The translations under genes and the position numbers were made by a program. Below, piece by piece: positions 1-5,513 of a stretch of DNA of 5,513 bases. The stretch covers positions 1 through 5,513 of the forward strand of contig CAZVJA010000283.1 of NCBI GenBank assembly GCA_964626885.1, read 5' to 3'. The DNA comes from CAZVJA01 sp964626885 (lineage in GTDB: Bacteria; Planctomycetota; Planctomycetia; Planctomycetales; Planctomycetaceae). The notes under the pieces are model-generated. The model was not told the DNA's origin. It made no database searches and worked only from the letters and a program-made list of their open reading frames with translations. The number at the start of each line of letters is the position of its first letter. The first letter of the stretch is position 1.

Positions 1-78
1 GGGAGGGCGAGGCTCCCGCCGAGCCGCTGTTTCCGAAAGTCTCTGGTTGTGGCGGCTCCGACGGAGCGTCGCCCTCCC
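1..78. repeat. Imperfect GC-rich inverted-repeat element at the left edge
   Basis: The left arm at 1-27 and the right arm at 52-78 are reverse complements at 23 of 27 positions, separated by a 24-base loop (28-51). Each outermost arm begins or ends with a perfect ten-base match (GGGAGGGCGA at the left end). Each arm is also partly self-complementary (GGCTC..GAGCC in the left, GCTCCG..CGGAGC in the right), so the element could fold as a branched or cruciform structure. I associate such strings with dispersed non-coding repeats in planctomycete genomes, but that is from memory. The element begins at base 1, so it may extend beyond the window. It could be a REP-like or MITE-like remnant, or a transcribed hairpin. 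Confidence 0.7.
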
Positions 79-491
79 AAAGACAGGGTCTTAAACCACC
101 GGTAAGCACTCGGCTCTGCTGAGCAGGCCAGCAGTGGCACACACACTTGGCTTCCCAACACACAGCGGCCATTCCACCGCGGTTTGCAAGATGCGTCAAC
201 GTGCGTTCGGAAAGATGAGCAACGATTGAGGATTGACCGGAGACCGTATTCCATACATGTGTCTAGCCGCGTGCGTCCAGGCAACCGGCGACACGAAACA
301 ACCAACGATGCAACTATGTATGAGCGCGGAAGTTGACTCCCCCTTCCGGAGCGGCTACCGCGAGTCGGTCGGAATCGTCCCTTGTGACCGTTCAGCGATC
401 AGGCTTCGCACTTCAGAAATAGCCGTCATCAAACCTCGCCTCAACTTGCTCACCTGTCGTAGATTGCCGAAGGGTGTGCTCCATCAACGAA
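79..491. other. Stretch with no supported gene
   Basis: I see no convincing coding region here on either strand. A plus-strand open frame of about 100 codons (233-538) begins with TTG, has no good ribosome-binding site, shows no recognisable motif and runs through the hairpin at 492-528, so I do not call it. The part at 90-140 holds small self-complementary strings: GCTC/GAGC at 113-124 and CTGCTG/CAGCAG at 116-134. It may belong to the same dispersed repeat as the palindrome at 1-78. No tRNA-like fold was noticed. Confidence 0.5.
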
Positions 492-528
492 GTTGGCCCA
501 GCCGGGCAAAACGCCAAGCTGGGCCAAC
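492..528 (-). terminator. Strong hairpin downstream of the transglutaminase-like gene, possible transcription end
   Basis: A perfect 11-bp stem pairs 492-502 with 518-528. After a small internal loop a further GGC/GCC pairing closes a five-base loop. It lies about 95 bases after the stop codon of the gene at 623-1972, the last recognisable gene of the minus-strand series, so it fits a 3' end. The minus-strand sequence after the stem (TTCGTTGATGG) has no clear T-run, so this is not a textbook intrinsic terminator. It could instead be a processing or stability hairpin. Confidence 0.5.
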
Positions 529-622
529 CTGTTATTGACTACTCTTCGACAGCGGACAAAGTTGAGCCTGCTGCCGTGAATCCCCTTTCAGAGATCACAC
601 AACTCCGACGCCATTGGGAGTC

Positions 623-1972
623 TTAGTTGCTGGAGTCTTCCTTCGCATCACCCTCCTCGGATTCTTCTTCCTTTGTATCGGAGTCCTTTTTGTCAGAGTC
701 GTCCGATGAAGCAGAAGTCTCTTCGCTGTCGTCCGATTTGTCGGCGGATCCGTCATCCTTTTTCTCTTCCGACGTCTGTTCGGTGAAATCGTAGGAGACG
801 AAGTCTTCCTTTTTCTGGAAGGCAATGGGCAGAATTCCCAGCTTGCGCATCTGAGCGATGTCGATTACTTGGACTTCGGACTCTTTCTCTTTGGATTCTT
901 TTTCCGCACTTTCGATAAAGGTCTTGGTGCCGTGCCCCAAAGCCGCCACGTAGCTGGCAAATGAACCCTCGTATCGCAAATTCTCGGGAATCGCTTCTTC
1001 GAGGCCTTCGGGAATCTCGACCTTCTCGGGGTCTACCTCCACGCCGATCAAGGTTGTTTCGATGGCCAGCAGTTTTTCATGCTTGGGGTCGAGATAGAAG
1101 CCGGCGTAGCAGTGATTCGGCGTCATCACGAGGAAACCGTCGATGCCGATCTTCCGCAACAGCGAGACCCAAAGGACAGACCCGTCAACGCAGTTTGCCT
1201 GGGAATTGTTCACCGAGTCCTCGAGCAGCCGCACGTGCTGGCTGGCTACCGATTCCGAAGAGACCGCCGTCGTGGTAATGCTGCTGTAGCGCACGTCGCG
1301 TGCCACAAGCAGATCCCAGATGGCATACGCCTGCCGCATCACGTCGCCCGGATCGCCGGCCTGATATCCCTGAAAGCTCTTCACAACACCGCGATCGAGC
1401 GCCTCGCGGAGCAGTTTGTCGACAAAGGGATGCTGCTCATTCACATAAGCCGCAAACGCGAAACTCGTGTCGATCACCTCATCCCCGTCTTTAAACGCGA
1501 AGGGACAATCGTTGATGGACCGCATCGTGCAGGTTACGGTGTGCTCTTCCTCGGCTCCGTAGCCGAGCTGAACGCGAAACGTCACGCTCATCGGTGCCGC
1601 TTGATCGCGCTTGGCGAGACGATCGTAGTGGTACTTGATCTTCGGCGTGATGTGGTATGTCTTGCCTTTTTCGGCGAGCTTGCCCGAATACACACTGGCC
1701 TCGAAGTATTCATCGCACTGGATCGTCACCTTGACCGGTGTGTCACTTCCGGGCGAAACAACCTCGACGCCGAGCAAGCCCATGGGGTCGCCCAGGTGAA
1801 GCGGATCGTTCTCGGGCTTGTCCGAATGAAATCCGGCCGTGGCAATCAAATACGACGGAAACAACTGTTTGTCGAATCCCGCCACGGGGGTGAATTCCGC
1901 CCGCGCCGCCGCGGAGGCGGCGACGAGAGCTGTCAGCATCACAACGATGCTCTTGCCGAAACGTGCTGTCAT
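623..1972 (-). CDS. Exported transglutaminase-like cysteine protein with acidic C-terminal tail
   Basis: The 449-residue product begins with a Sec signal peptide: MTARFGK, a hydrophobic stretch to about residue 22, and probable cleavage after AARA at residue 25. There is no lipobox. Residues about 36-157 look like a beta-rich domain. Residues about 210-310 hold a transglutaminase-like core: NCVDGS with Cys261, followed by SLLRKIGI, then PNHCYAGFYLD with His287 and an IETT segment around Glu305. Cys and His would form the thiol-acyl-transfer or protease centre; the third catalytic residue is not certain. Residues about 401-449 are almost all Asp, Glu, Ser and Lys. I chose the ATG at 1972 because AAGGA lies seven bases before it and the signal peptide starts there. 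An in-frame ATG at 2122, overlapping the stop of the upstream cyclase gene, would add 50 residues ahead of the signal sequence. Substrate unknown; it probably acts outside the cytoplasmic membrane. Confidence 0.85.
   Translation of the reverse strand: MTARFGKSIVVMLTALVAASAAARAEFTPVAGFDKQLFPSYLIATAGFHSDKPENDPLHLGDPMGLLGVEVVSPGSDTPVKVTIQCDEYFEASVYSGKLAEKGKTYHITPKIKYHYDRLAKRDQAAPMSVTFRVQLGYGAEEEHTVTCTMRSINDCPFAFKDGDEVIDTSFAFAAYVNEQHPFVDKLLREALDRGVVKSFQGYQAGDPGDVMRQAYAIWDLLVARDVRYSSITTTAVSSESVASQHVRLLEDSVNNSQANCVDGSVLWVSLLRKIGIDGFLVMTPNHCYAGFYLDPKHEKLLAIETTLIGVEVDPEKVEIPEGLEEAIPENLRYEGSFASYVAALGHGTKTFIESAEKESKEKESEVQVIDIAQMRKLGILPIAFQKKEDFVSYDFTEQTSEEKKDDGSADKSDDSEETSASSDDSDKKDSDTKEEESEEGDAKEDSSN
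626..772 (-). other. Segment encoding the acidic low-complexity tail
   Basis: This codes for residues 401-449 of the transglutaminase-like protein. The segment contains almost only Asp, Glu, Ser and Lys, plus some Thr, Ala and Gly, with short repeats such as DDSE and EEES. It follows a folded-looking region ending near FVSYDFTEQT and is probably disordered and strongly negatively charged. The DNA is correspondingly purine-rich on the minus strand. Ion binding, solubility or attachment to a basic partner are possible roles, none shown by the sequence. Confidence 0.8.
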
Positions 1973-1979
1973 CTTGAGT

Positions 1980-1984
1980 TCCTT
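1980..1984 (-). promoter_or_regulatory. Ribosome-binding site that decides the start of the transglutaminase-like gene
   Basis: AAGGA on the minus strand is separated by seven bases (ACTCAAG) from the ATG at 1972, an ideal Shine-Dalgarno spacing. This is the main reason, with the signal peptide, for preferring 1972 over 2122. The competing ATG at 2122 has AGGG (2129-2132) six bases before it, so that start cannot be dismissed on ribosome binding alone. Confidence 0.75.
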
Positions 1985-2118
1985 GCTGTTGGTGAAAATT
2001 GATTTTGTGGTCCCGACCTCCCGCCCTTGTGTGTCTCTGTCCTGTTCGCCCGGCCGGCAGGTCGCCCCGATCCGGGAAAGTGTTTGCTGCAATTGCGTGA
2101 TTGGTTTCGTGTGTCGGT

Positions 2119-3051
2119 TCATGGATGGCCCTGTGAAATTGTCCCGTCGTTTAAACTCTCCGATTCGTATCGCACCTGGTTTCTGCCGGAGTTCTTCGCC
2201 ACGTACAGCTGCTCGTCGGCCAGCGAAAGCAGATCGCGCGGCTCCGGCGCGCGGTGATCGTCACAACAGAGACCGATGCTCACCGTGATCGGGATCGATA
2301 CTCCCTCGAACTCCACGGCGGAGGCGGCCACGAGTTGACGGACCCGTTCCGCCACTTGCACCGCGTCGTGCAGATCGGTGCGCGTCAGGAGCATCGCGAA
2401 TTCCTCACCGCCGTACCGGGCAAGCAGGTCGCCGCTGCGCAAGGCCGATTTCGCGCGCCGCGAAAATTCGACGAGCACCGCGTCTCCCGCCAGATGTCCG
2501 TGCGTGTCGTTGATGGACTTGAACTTGTCCAAATCCATCATCAGCAGACAGAGGGGAGTGCCCGCCCGCCGAGACTGTGCCCGCTCCCGTTCGAGCGTCT
2601 CGAGCAGATAGCGTTTGTTGTGTACGGAGGTCAGTCCGTCGGTTGTCATCAGCTTGAAGACGACTTCGTGGTACTGCGCTTCGATACGGTCCGAGCTCAG
2701 GTATTTGAAAATCTGGTTGCCGAAACGGAGTCGATCACCCGCGGCAAGGGGCTGGGAACCCTCGATCCGCCGCTCGTTGACGTATGTGCCGTTCGTGCTC
2801 CCGAGGTCAGTGACAAGATGCCCGTCCCCCTGTGGTTCGATCATGGCATGTCGCCGCGAAACCGAGTCATCGCATAGCGGCAGCGAACAACTCGCATCCC
2901 GGCCGATGGAGATCGGCTCCCGTTTCAACTCCAACGGCTGCTCGATGCCGTTCACGGGGTAAATTCGGACGAGCAAACTTGGTCCCGAGGCATCGATGCG
3001 GGGAGCGCCGCACGACGGAGACATTCGGGTTGCGAGAATCTCGTTCATCAT
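2119..3051 (-). CDS. FHA-GGDEF diguanylate cyclase
   Basis: The 310-residue protein makes cyclic di-GMP from two GTP and is probably cytoplasmic, as no signal peptide or membrane helix is visible. An FHA domain spans about residues 28-118, with the phosphopeptide-binding signatures SIGRD (48-52), SRRHA (65-69) and DLGSTNGTYVN (82-92). A GGDEF domain spans about 135-296, with DLDKFKSIND (173-182), HGHLAGD (184-190) and an intact active-site GGEEF (214-218). RSGD (205-208), five residues before GGEEF, fits the RxxD inhibitory site, so product feedback is expected. All key residues are present and the enzyme should be active. Two adjacent ATGs (3051 and 3048) are possible starts with only a weak GAG-rich ribosome site. 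The gene starts 91 bases after the kinase stop and its own stop overlaps an ATG of the next gene's frame. The FHA domain suggests control by Ser/Thr phosphorylation, plausibly by the neighbouring kinase. Confidence 0.95.
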   Translation of the reverse strand: MMNEILATRMSPSCGAPRIDASGPSLLVRIYPVNGIEQPLELKREPISIGRDASCSLPLCDDSVSRRHAMIEPQGDGHLVTDLGSTNGTYVNERRIEGSQPLAAGDRLRFGNQIFKYLSSDRIEAQYHEVVFKLMTTDGLTSVHNKRYLLETLERERAQSRRAGTPLCLLMMDLDKFKSINDTHGHLAGDAVLVEFSRRAKSALRSGDLLARYGGEEFAMLLTRTDLHDAVQVAERVRQLVAASAVEFEGVSIPITVSIGLCCDDHRAPEPRDLLSLADEQLYVAKNSGRNQVRYESESLNDGTISQGHP

Positions 3052-3142
3052 TCACTCACTCGTTTATCAATCTGCCGCCGACTGTTTTGAAACCGTAAAT
3101 TCTCGGAACGAACACGACTGGCACGGATCGCTCACGTCTCGT

Positions 3143-4510
3143 TCACGGATCGCCCGCGCTCCGCGCTTTGCTGTGCGCCGATTCCGAACCTTGTCTGCGC
3201 TGATCGCGGAACGAACGCAGCGCGGAAACGGCACTCTTCGCCGGCGATCCCGGAAGCGTGATTCGTTCGACAACAGCAGCCGGCACGTTGATGCGAGGAG
3301 AGGGCTCGTCTTGCCCGGTAACTTCCGTGCTGATCGTGGTTCCACCGGATTGCGGTTTGTCGAGTTCCGCGCCCGTTCCGGCCGGCTGGTTCGACGAGGC
3401 CATCCATCCCATCAATCCGAGAAGGCCGATCGAAGCCGCACAACTTGCGTACAATTTCCGACGCGATGGACGGCGCTTTGTTGTAATCCCGTGCGTTGCC
3501 GATTCGGCGGACTGCGGGATGAACGACGCCAACGCGATCGCGACCTCGTCAGCTGTCTGGTACCGCTGCGACGGAGATTTCGCCAGCATCCGGGAAACGA
3601 CCGTCACCAGTTCCGCGGGAATGTTTGCGGGAGGGTGCTCCAGCCAACTTGGTGTGTCGAACAGATGGCCTTTGAGCTTCGATGCCGCGGTGGTGTATTT
3701 CGCATTGCTGAACGGCGGCTGACCGCTCAGTAGATACAATAGCGTGCAGCCGAGGCTGTAGAGGTCGCAGCGTTCGTCTACCTGACTGGAGTCGTGCGCC
3801 TGTTCGGGGGCGAGGAAATCCCAAGTTCCCAGCATGGCCCCTTGTTCCGTCAACTGATGGTCCGCATAGGTGTCGCGGACCAAGCCGAAATCGAGAATCT
3901 TAACGACTCCCGATCGATTAACGATCAGGTTCGAGGGTTTGATATCGCGATGCACGAATCCGGATGCGTGCGAATAGGCGAGCCCGAGCGCCGCTTGACG
4001 AATCAGGCCACACGCCTCTTCGTAGAGAATTGGCCCGCGACGTTGCACCAGCGATGCGAGGTCCTCCCCCTCGATGTATTCGGTCACCAGGTACATCAAA
4101 CCGTCGAGACAACCGGCGTCCACGGCATTCACAATCTGTGGATGCTGCAGCCGACCGAGCGCCAACGTTTCCTGCTCGAACCGTTCTTGGACATCATCAC
4201 TTCCGGAGAATTCCGCGGAGACAAACTTGATCGCAAACAGCCGATCGAGGTGCATGTGCCGCGCACGGAACACTTTTCCCATTCCACCGCCGCCGATCTT
4301 CGAGCCGAGAGCGTACTGTCCCAGGTAAAGACCGGTCAGGTCGTCCCGTGTGATGTCGGCTTTGCAAACCAATGGGTGGGGTGATGACGGTTGTTCGTGG
4401 TTTGCGGTCTGAGACGGCAAATTGCCGATAGGCTCCACGGCCGACGACCTCCCCGGTCTCAGCACGCGAGTTGCTTGAGGTTCTTCGTTTGAAAAATCCT
4501 CTTGAGCCAT
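3143..4510 (-). CDS. Membrane-anchored Hanks-type Ser/Thr protein kinase
   Basis: From the ATG at 4510 the product has 455 residues. About 65 N-terminal residues of low-complexity character precede the kinase domain (about 66-330). Visible catalytic features are the glycine loop IGGGGMG (72-78), the ATP-binding Lys95 in AIKF, the helix-C Glu114, HRDIKPSN with catalytic Asp189 and Asn194, DFG (207-209) and APE (234-236). All are intact, so this is predicted to be an active RD-type kinase transferring phosphate from ATP to Ser/Thr. One hydrophobic segment, about 353-371 (LYASCAASIGLLGLMGWMA), follows a basic stretch and should anchor it in the membrane, leaving only some 84 Pro/Ser/Thr-rich residues outside. 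No PASTA, WD40 or TPR repeats are seen. I prefer 4510 because GGAG lies 11 bases before it. Upstream in-frame starts (ATG 4549, GTG 4555) have no ribosome site and would add up to 15 residues. It heads the three-gene minus-strand series. Confidence 0.93.
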   Translation of the reverse strand: MAQEDFSNEEPQATRVLRPGRSSAVEPIGNLPSQTANHEQPSSPHPLVCKADITRDDLTGLYLGQYALGSKIGGGGMGKVFRARHMHLDRLFAIKFVSAEFSGSDDVQERFEQETLALGRLQHPQIVNAVDAGCLDGLMYLVTEYIEGEDLASLVQRRGPILYEEACGLIRQAALGLAYSHASGFVHRDIKPSNLIVNRSGVVKILDFGLVRDTYADHQLTEQGAMLGTWDFLAPEQAHDSSQVDERCDLYSLGCTLLYLLSGQPPFSNAKYTTAASKLKGHLFDTPSWLEHPPANIPAELVTVVSRMLAKSPSQRYQTADEVAIALASFIPQSAESATHGITTKRRPSRRKLYASCAASIGLLGLMGWMASSNQPAGTGAELDKPQSGGTTISTEVTGQDEPSPRINVPAAVVERITLPGSPAKSAVSALRSFRDQRRQGSESAHSKARSAGDP

Positions 4511-4521
4511 AAGTCGCGTCA

Positions 4522-4527
4522 CTCCGC
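4522..4527 (-). promoter_or_regulatory. Probable ribosome-binding site of the kinase gene
   Basis: GCGGAG on the minus strand lies 11 bases before the ATG at 4510. The spacing is somewhat long, but neither of the two upstream in-frame starts has any purine-rich site, so this decides the start call. Confidence 0.5.
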
Positions 4528-4661
4528 CGAAACAATCCGCCTGACCCATGCACACACGAATGGGAATCCCGAAGGAAACAATAGGTCAGCGTTCCATGGG
4601 TCGGAGAATTCCAGGCATGGCGGGCGATCGACTCGTCAGCCAGGGTACTGACAGAATCAGA

Positions 4662-4703
4662 TTTGCCGATTGTGCTGTCGTCTTTGCCGATTGTGCTGTC
4701 GTC
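4662..4703. repeat. Perfect tandem repeat, two copies of 21 bp
   Basis: The units 4662-4682 and 4683-4703 are identical (each begins TTTGCCGATT and ends GCTGTCGTC on the plus strand). The repeat stops exactly at both ends: base 4661 and base 4704 break it. The 21-bp period is two helical turns, so both copies face the same side of the DNA. It sits about 150-195 bases upstream of the chosen kinase start. It may be a paired binding site or a recent slippage duplication. Confidence 0.9.
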
Positions 4704-4749
4704 GAGTCGTAACGTGTTTTGACAACTCCAAGGATTACGGGTGGGTGGG

Positions 4750-4776
4750 ACTGGCGGCGGCATTGGGGCCGCCAGT
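4750..4776. other. Perfect 9-bp hairpin in the kinase leader
   Basis: ACTGGCGGC at 4750-4758 pairs with GCCGCCAGT at 4768-4776 around a nine-base loop. On neither strand does a T-run follow, so it is not a clear terminator. If the kinase transcript starts above it, it would be a structured part of the 5' leader. Confidence 0.55.
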
Positions 4777-4885
4777 GTTTCGGGAACTCGGAGCCGAAGT
4801 GCGAACTCCGAACGCCTCGTATGTGATCGAGAAAAGCACTGGTGAGCCGAAGTGTTTCACCGGTCGCGCCCGGCGATGTCACCCC

Positions 4886-4924
4886 AAAAGAAGCGGGGGA
4901 TGGTTCGTAAAACCATCCCCCGCT
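4886..4924 (-). terminator. Intrinsic terminator of the sialidase-like gene
   Basis: A perfect 14-bp stem pairs 4892-4905 with 4911-4924 around a five-base loop. Read on the minus strand, the stem is followed immediately by a T-rich tract (TTCTTTT, overlapping the stem end). It lies 37 bases after the stop codon at 4962. The shape is that of a Rho-independent terminator. It separates the sialidase-like unit from the kinase series and implies that the latter has its own promoter. Confidence 0.9.
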
Positions 4925-4961
4925 GGTTGGCTGATCGCTGACCGCTTTTCGCTGCTCTTCG

Positions 4962-5513
4962 CTATGGGTTCAGAATCGCCGATTCGTCGAACCAGATGTG
5001 GTTGATCACCTGTCGTTTTTCCGACGTGTAGACGACGTGGATCAGGCCGTCGCGCGATTGAATCGCGGTGGGATAGCCGGCCGAATCTCCCGGCTTGTTG
5101 ACGACATCCCGCTTATAGGGCCAGGTCTTATCGTTGTCGGTTGAGATGTGCACCGTCAGCGGCATCCGATGTCCGGTGTTGTTGTCGTTGTTGACCAGCA
5201 GCAGATGGCCGTTCCGCAATTTGATGAAATCGCAGGCGGCGTTGGGGTTGGGGAACTGCGTCCGTTCTCCCCGGCTCCAGGTTTTGCCGCCGTCACGCGA
5301 CTCGGAGCGAAACAGCACGCCGTCGGCGTTGGGGGCGAAATCTCCTCCGCGGCGAACGTAGGCGATGAGGTAGTTGTCATCGATCTGCACCGGCTGCGCC
5401 TGCAGGTTGCCGGTGTCGCTCATGATGCGGTTGGTTTCGGTCCAGGTTTTCGTTTTTTAGCTGTAGCGGAGGAAGTAGCTGCACGTATCGGGAGCAGTCT
5501 TTTCCTGGTCCCG
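4962..5513 (-). pseudogene. Sialidase/neuraminidase-like BNR-repeat protein, 3' part, interrupted by an in-frame stop
   Basis: Only the C-terminal part is in the window. The frame from the right edge reads a sialidase-like segment ending CSYFLRYS, then a TAA at 5457-5459, then KTKTWTETNRIMSDTGNLQAQ and on to the TAG at 4962. After the stop, two Asp-box motifs are clear: SRDGGKTW (coded at 5277-5300) and STDNDKTW. HRMPLTVHIS, GYPTAIQ and DGLIHVVYT, blocks typical of bacterial predicted neuraminidases with a six-bladed propeller, are also present. Such proteins cleave or bind glycans, often as exported enzymes, but substrate cannot be told here. The interrupted spot is itself a degenerate Asp box and seems one codon short, next to a run of six A. 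Homology-like sequence in the same frame on both sides argues for a true nonsense lesion or a sequence error. Initiation at the ATG at 5423 would give only a propeller fragment of 153 residues. If the stop is an error, this is an intact partial gene. Confidence 0.7.

Larger units (their letters stand above)
4511..4885. other. Gene-free leader upstream of the kinase
   Basis: About 375 bases lie between the terminator of the sialidase-like unit and the kinase start, with no supported gene. Minus-strand open frames here (such as 4586-4882) have no recognisable motif and simply cross the tandem repeat. The stretch must hold the promoter of the kinase series if that series has its own, but I could not find a convincing -35/-10 pair. 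It contains the tandem repeat at 4662-4703 and the hairpin at 4750-4776. Confidence 0.55.

Noticed and set aside
1..140. Start of a CRISPR array
   Set aside because: There are no regularly spaced direct repeats. The repeat structure is inverted.
233..538. Plus-strand frame of about 100 codons in the left gene-free stretch
   Set aside because: It has a TTG start, no good ribosome site and no motif, and its 3' end runs through the hairpin at 492-528.
595..825. Minus-strand frame of 76 codons rich in Arg, Lys and Thr
   Set aside because: It is the shifted reading of the Asp/Glu/Ser tail-coding segment. Its basic composition follows from the GA-rich DNA.
1079..2002. Long plus-strand open frame of 307 codons opposite the transglutaminase-like gene
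   Set aside because: It is exactly antisense to a gene with a signal peptide, ribosome site and catalytic motifs. Its own translation has no recognisable domain and the composition of a high-GC shadow frame.
2996..3733. Plus-strand frame of 245 codons opposite the kinase 3' part and the cyclase 5' end
   Set aside because: It is antisense to two well-supported genes and its translation is Arg-rich without any domain signature.
4710..4740. TTGTCA as a possible -35 box for the kinase series
   Set aside because: No matching -10 element lies at suitable spacing, and GC-rich planctomycete promoters cannot be called from one hexamer.
4586..4882. Minus-strand frame of 98 codons across the tandem repeat
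   Set aside because: It has no recognisable motif or ribosome site, and the apparent peptide repeat (TTAQSAK) simply reflects the 21-bp DNA repeat.

Overview
The window looks like chromosomal DNA from a member of the Planctomycetota. I infer this from three things: a membrane-anchored Hanks-type Ser/Thr kinase next to an FHA-GGDEF protein, a sialidase-like BNR-repeat protein, and a GC-rich palindromic repeat at the left edge of a kind I associate with planctomycete genomes. No marker gene or rRNA is present, so the assignment is an inference from gene content.

All recognisable genes lie on the minus strand, so transcription runs from high to low coordinates. In that order: (1) the 3' part of a sialidase/neuraminidase-like gene (4962-5513), cut by the window edge and interrupted by an in-frame TAA at 5457-5459; (2) a strong intrinsic terminator (4886-4924) that closes that unit; (3) a gene-free leader (4511-4885) with a perfect 2 x 21 bp tandem repeat and a 9-bp hairpin; (4) a Ser/Thr protein kinase with one C-terminal transmembrane helix (3143-4510); (5) an FHA-GGDEF diguanylate cyclase (2119-3051); (6) an exported protein with a transglutaminase-like Cys/His core and a very acidic Ser/Asp/Glu/Lys tail (623-1972). 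Below it are a strong hairpin (492-528), a stretch with no supported gene, and an inverted-repeat element (1-78) at the left edge.

The three middle genes could form one signalling unit. The kinase would phosphorylate Ser/Thr residues, the FHA domain of the cyclase could read a phosphothreonine, and the GGDEF domain would make c-di-GMP. The exported transglutaminase-like protein would be an envelope-side output or partner. The domain assignments come directly from visible motifs. The functional link is inferred from adjacency and orientation only. The ATG of the longest reading frame of the third gene overlaps the cyclase stop codon (ATGA), but the signal peptide and best ribosome-binding site point to a start 150 bases further downstream. 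The most unusual single observation is the nonsense codon in an otherwise sialidase-like frame.
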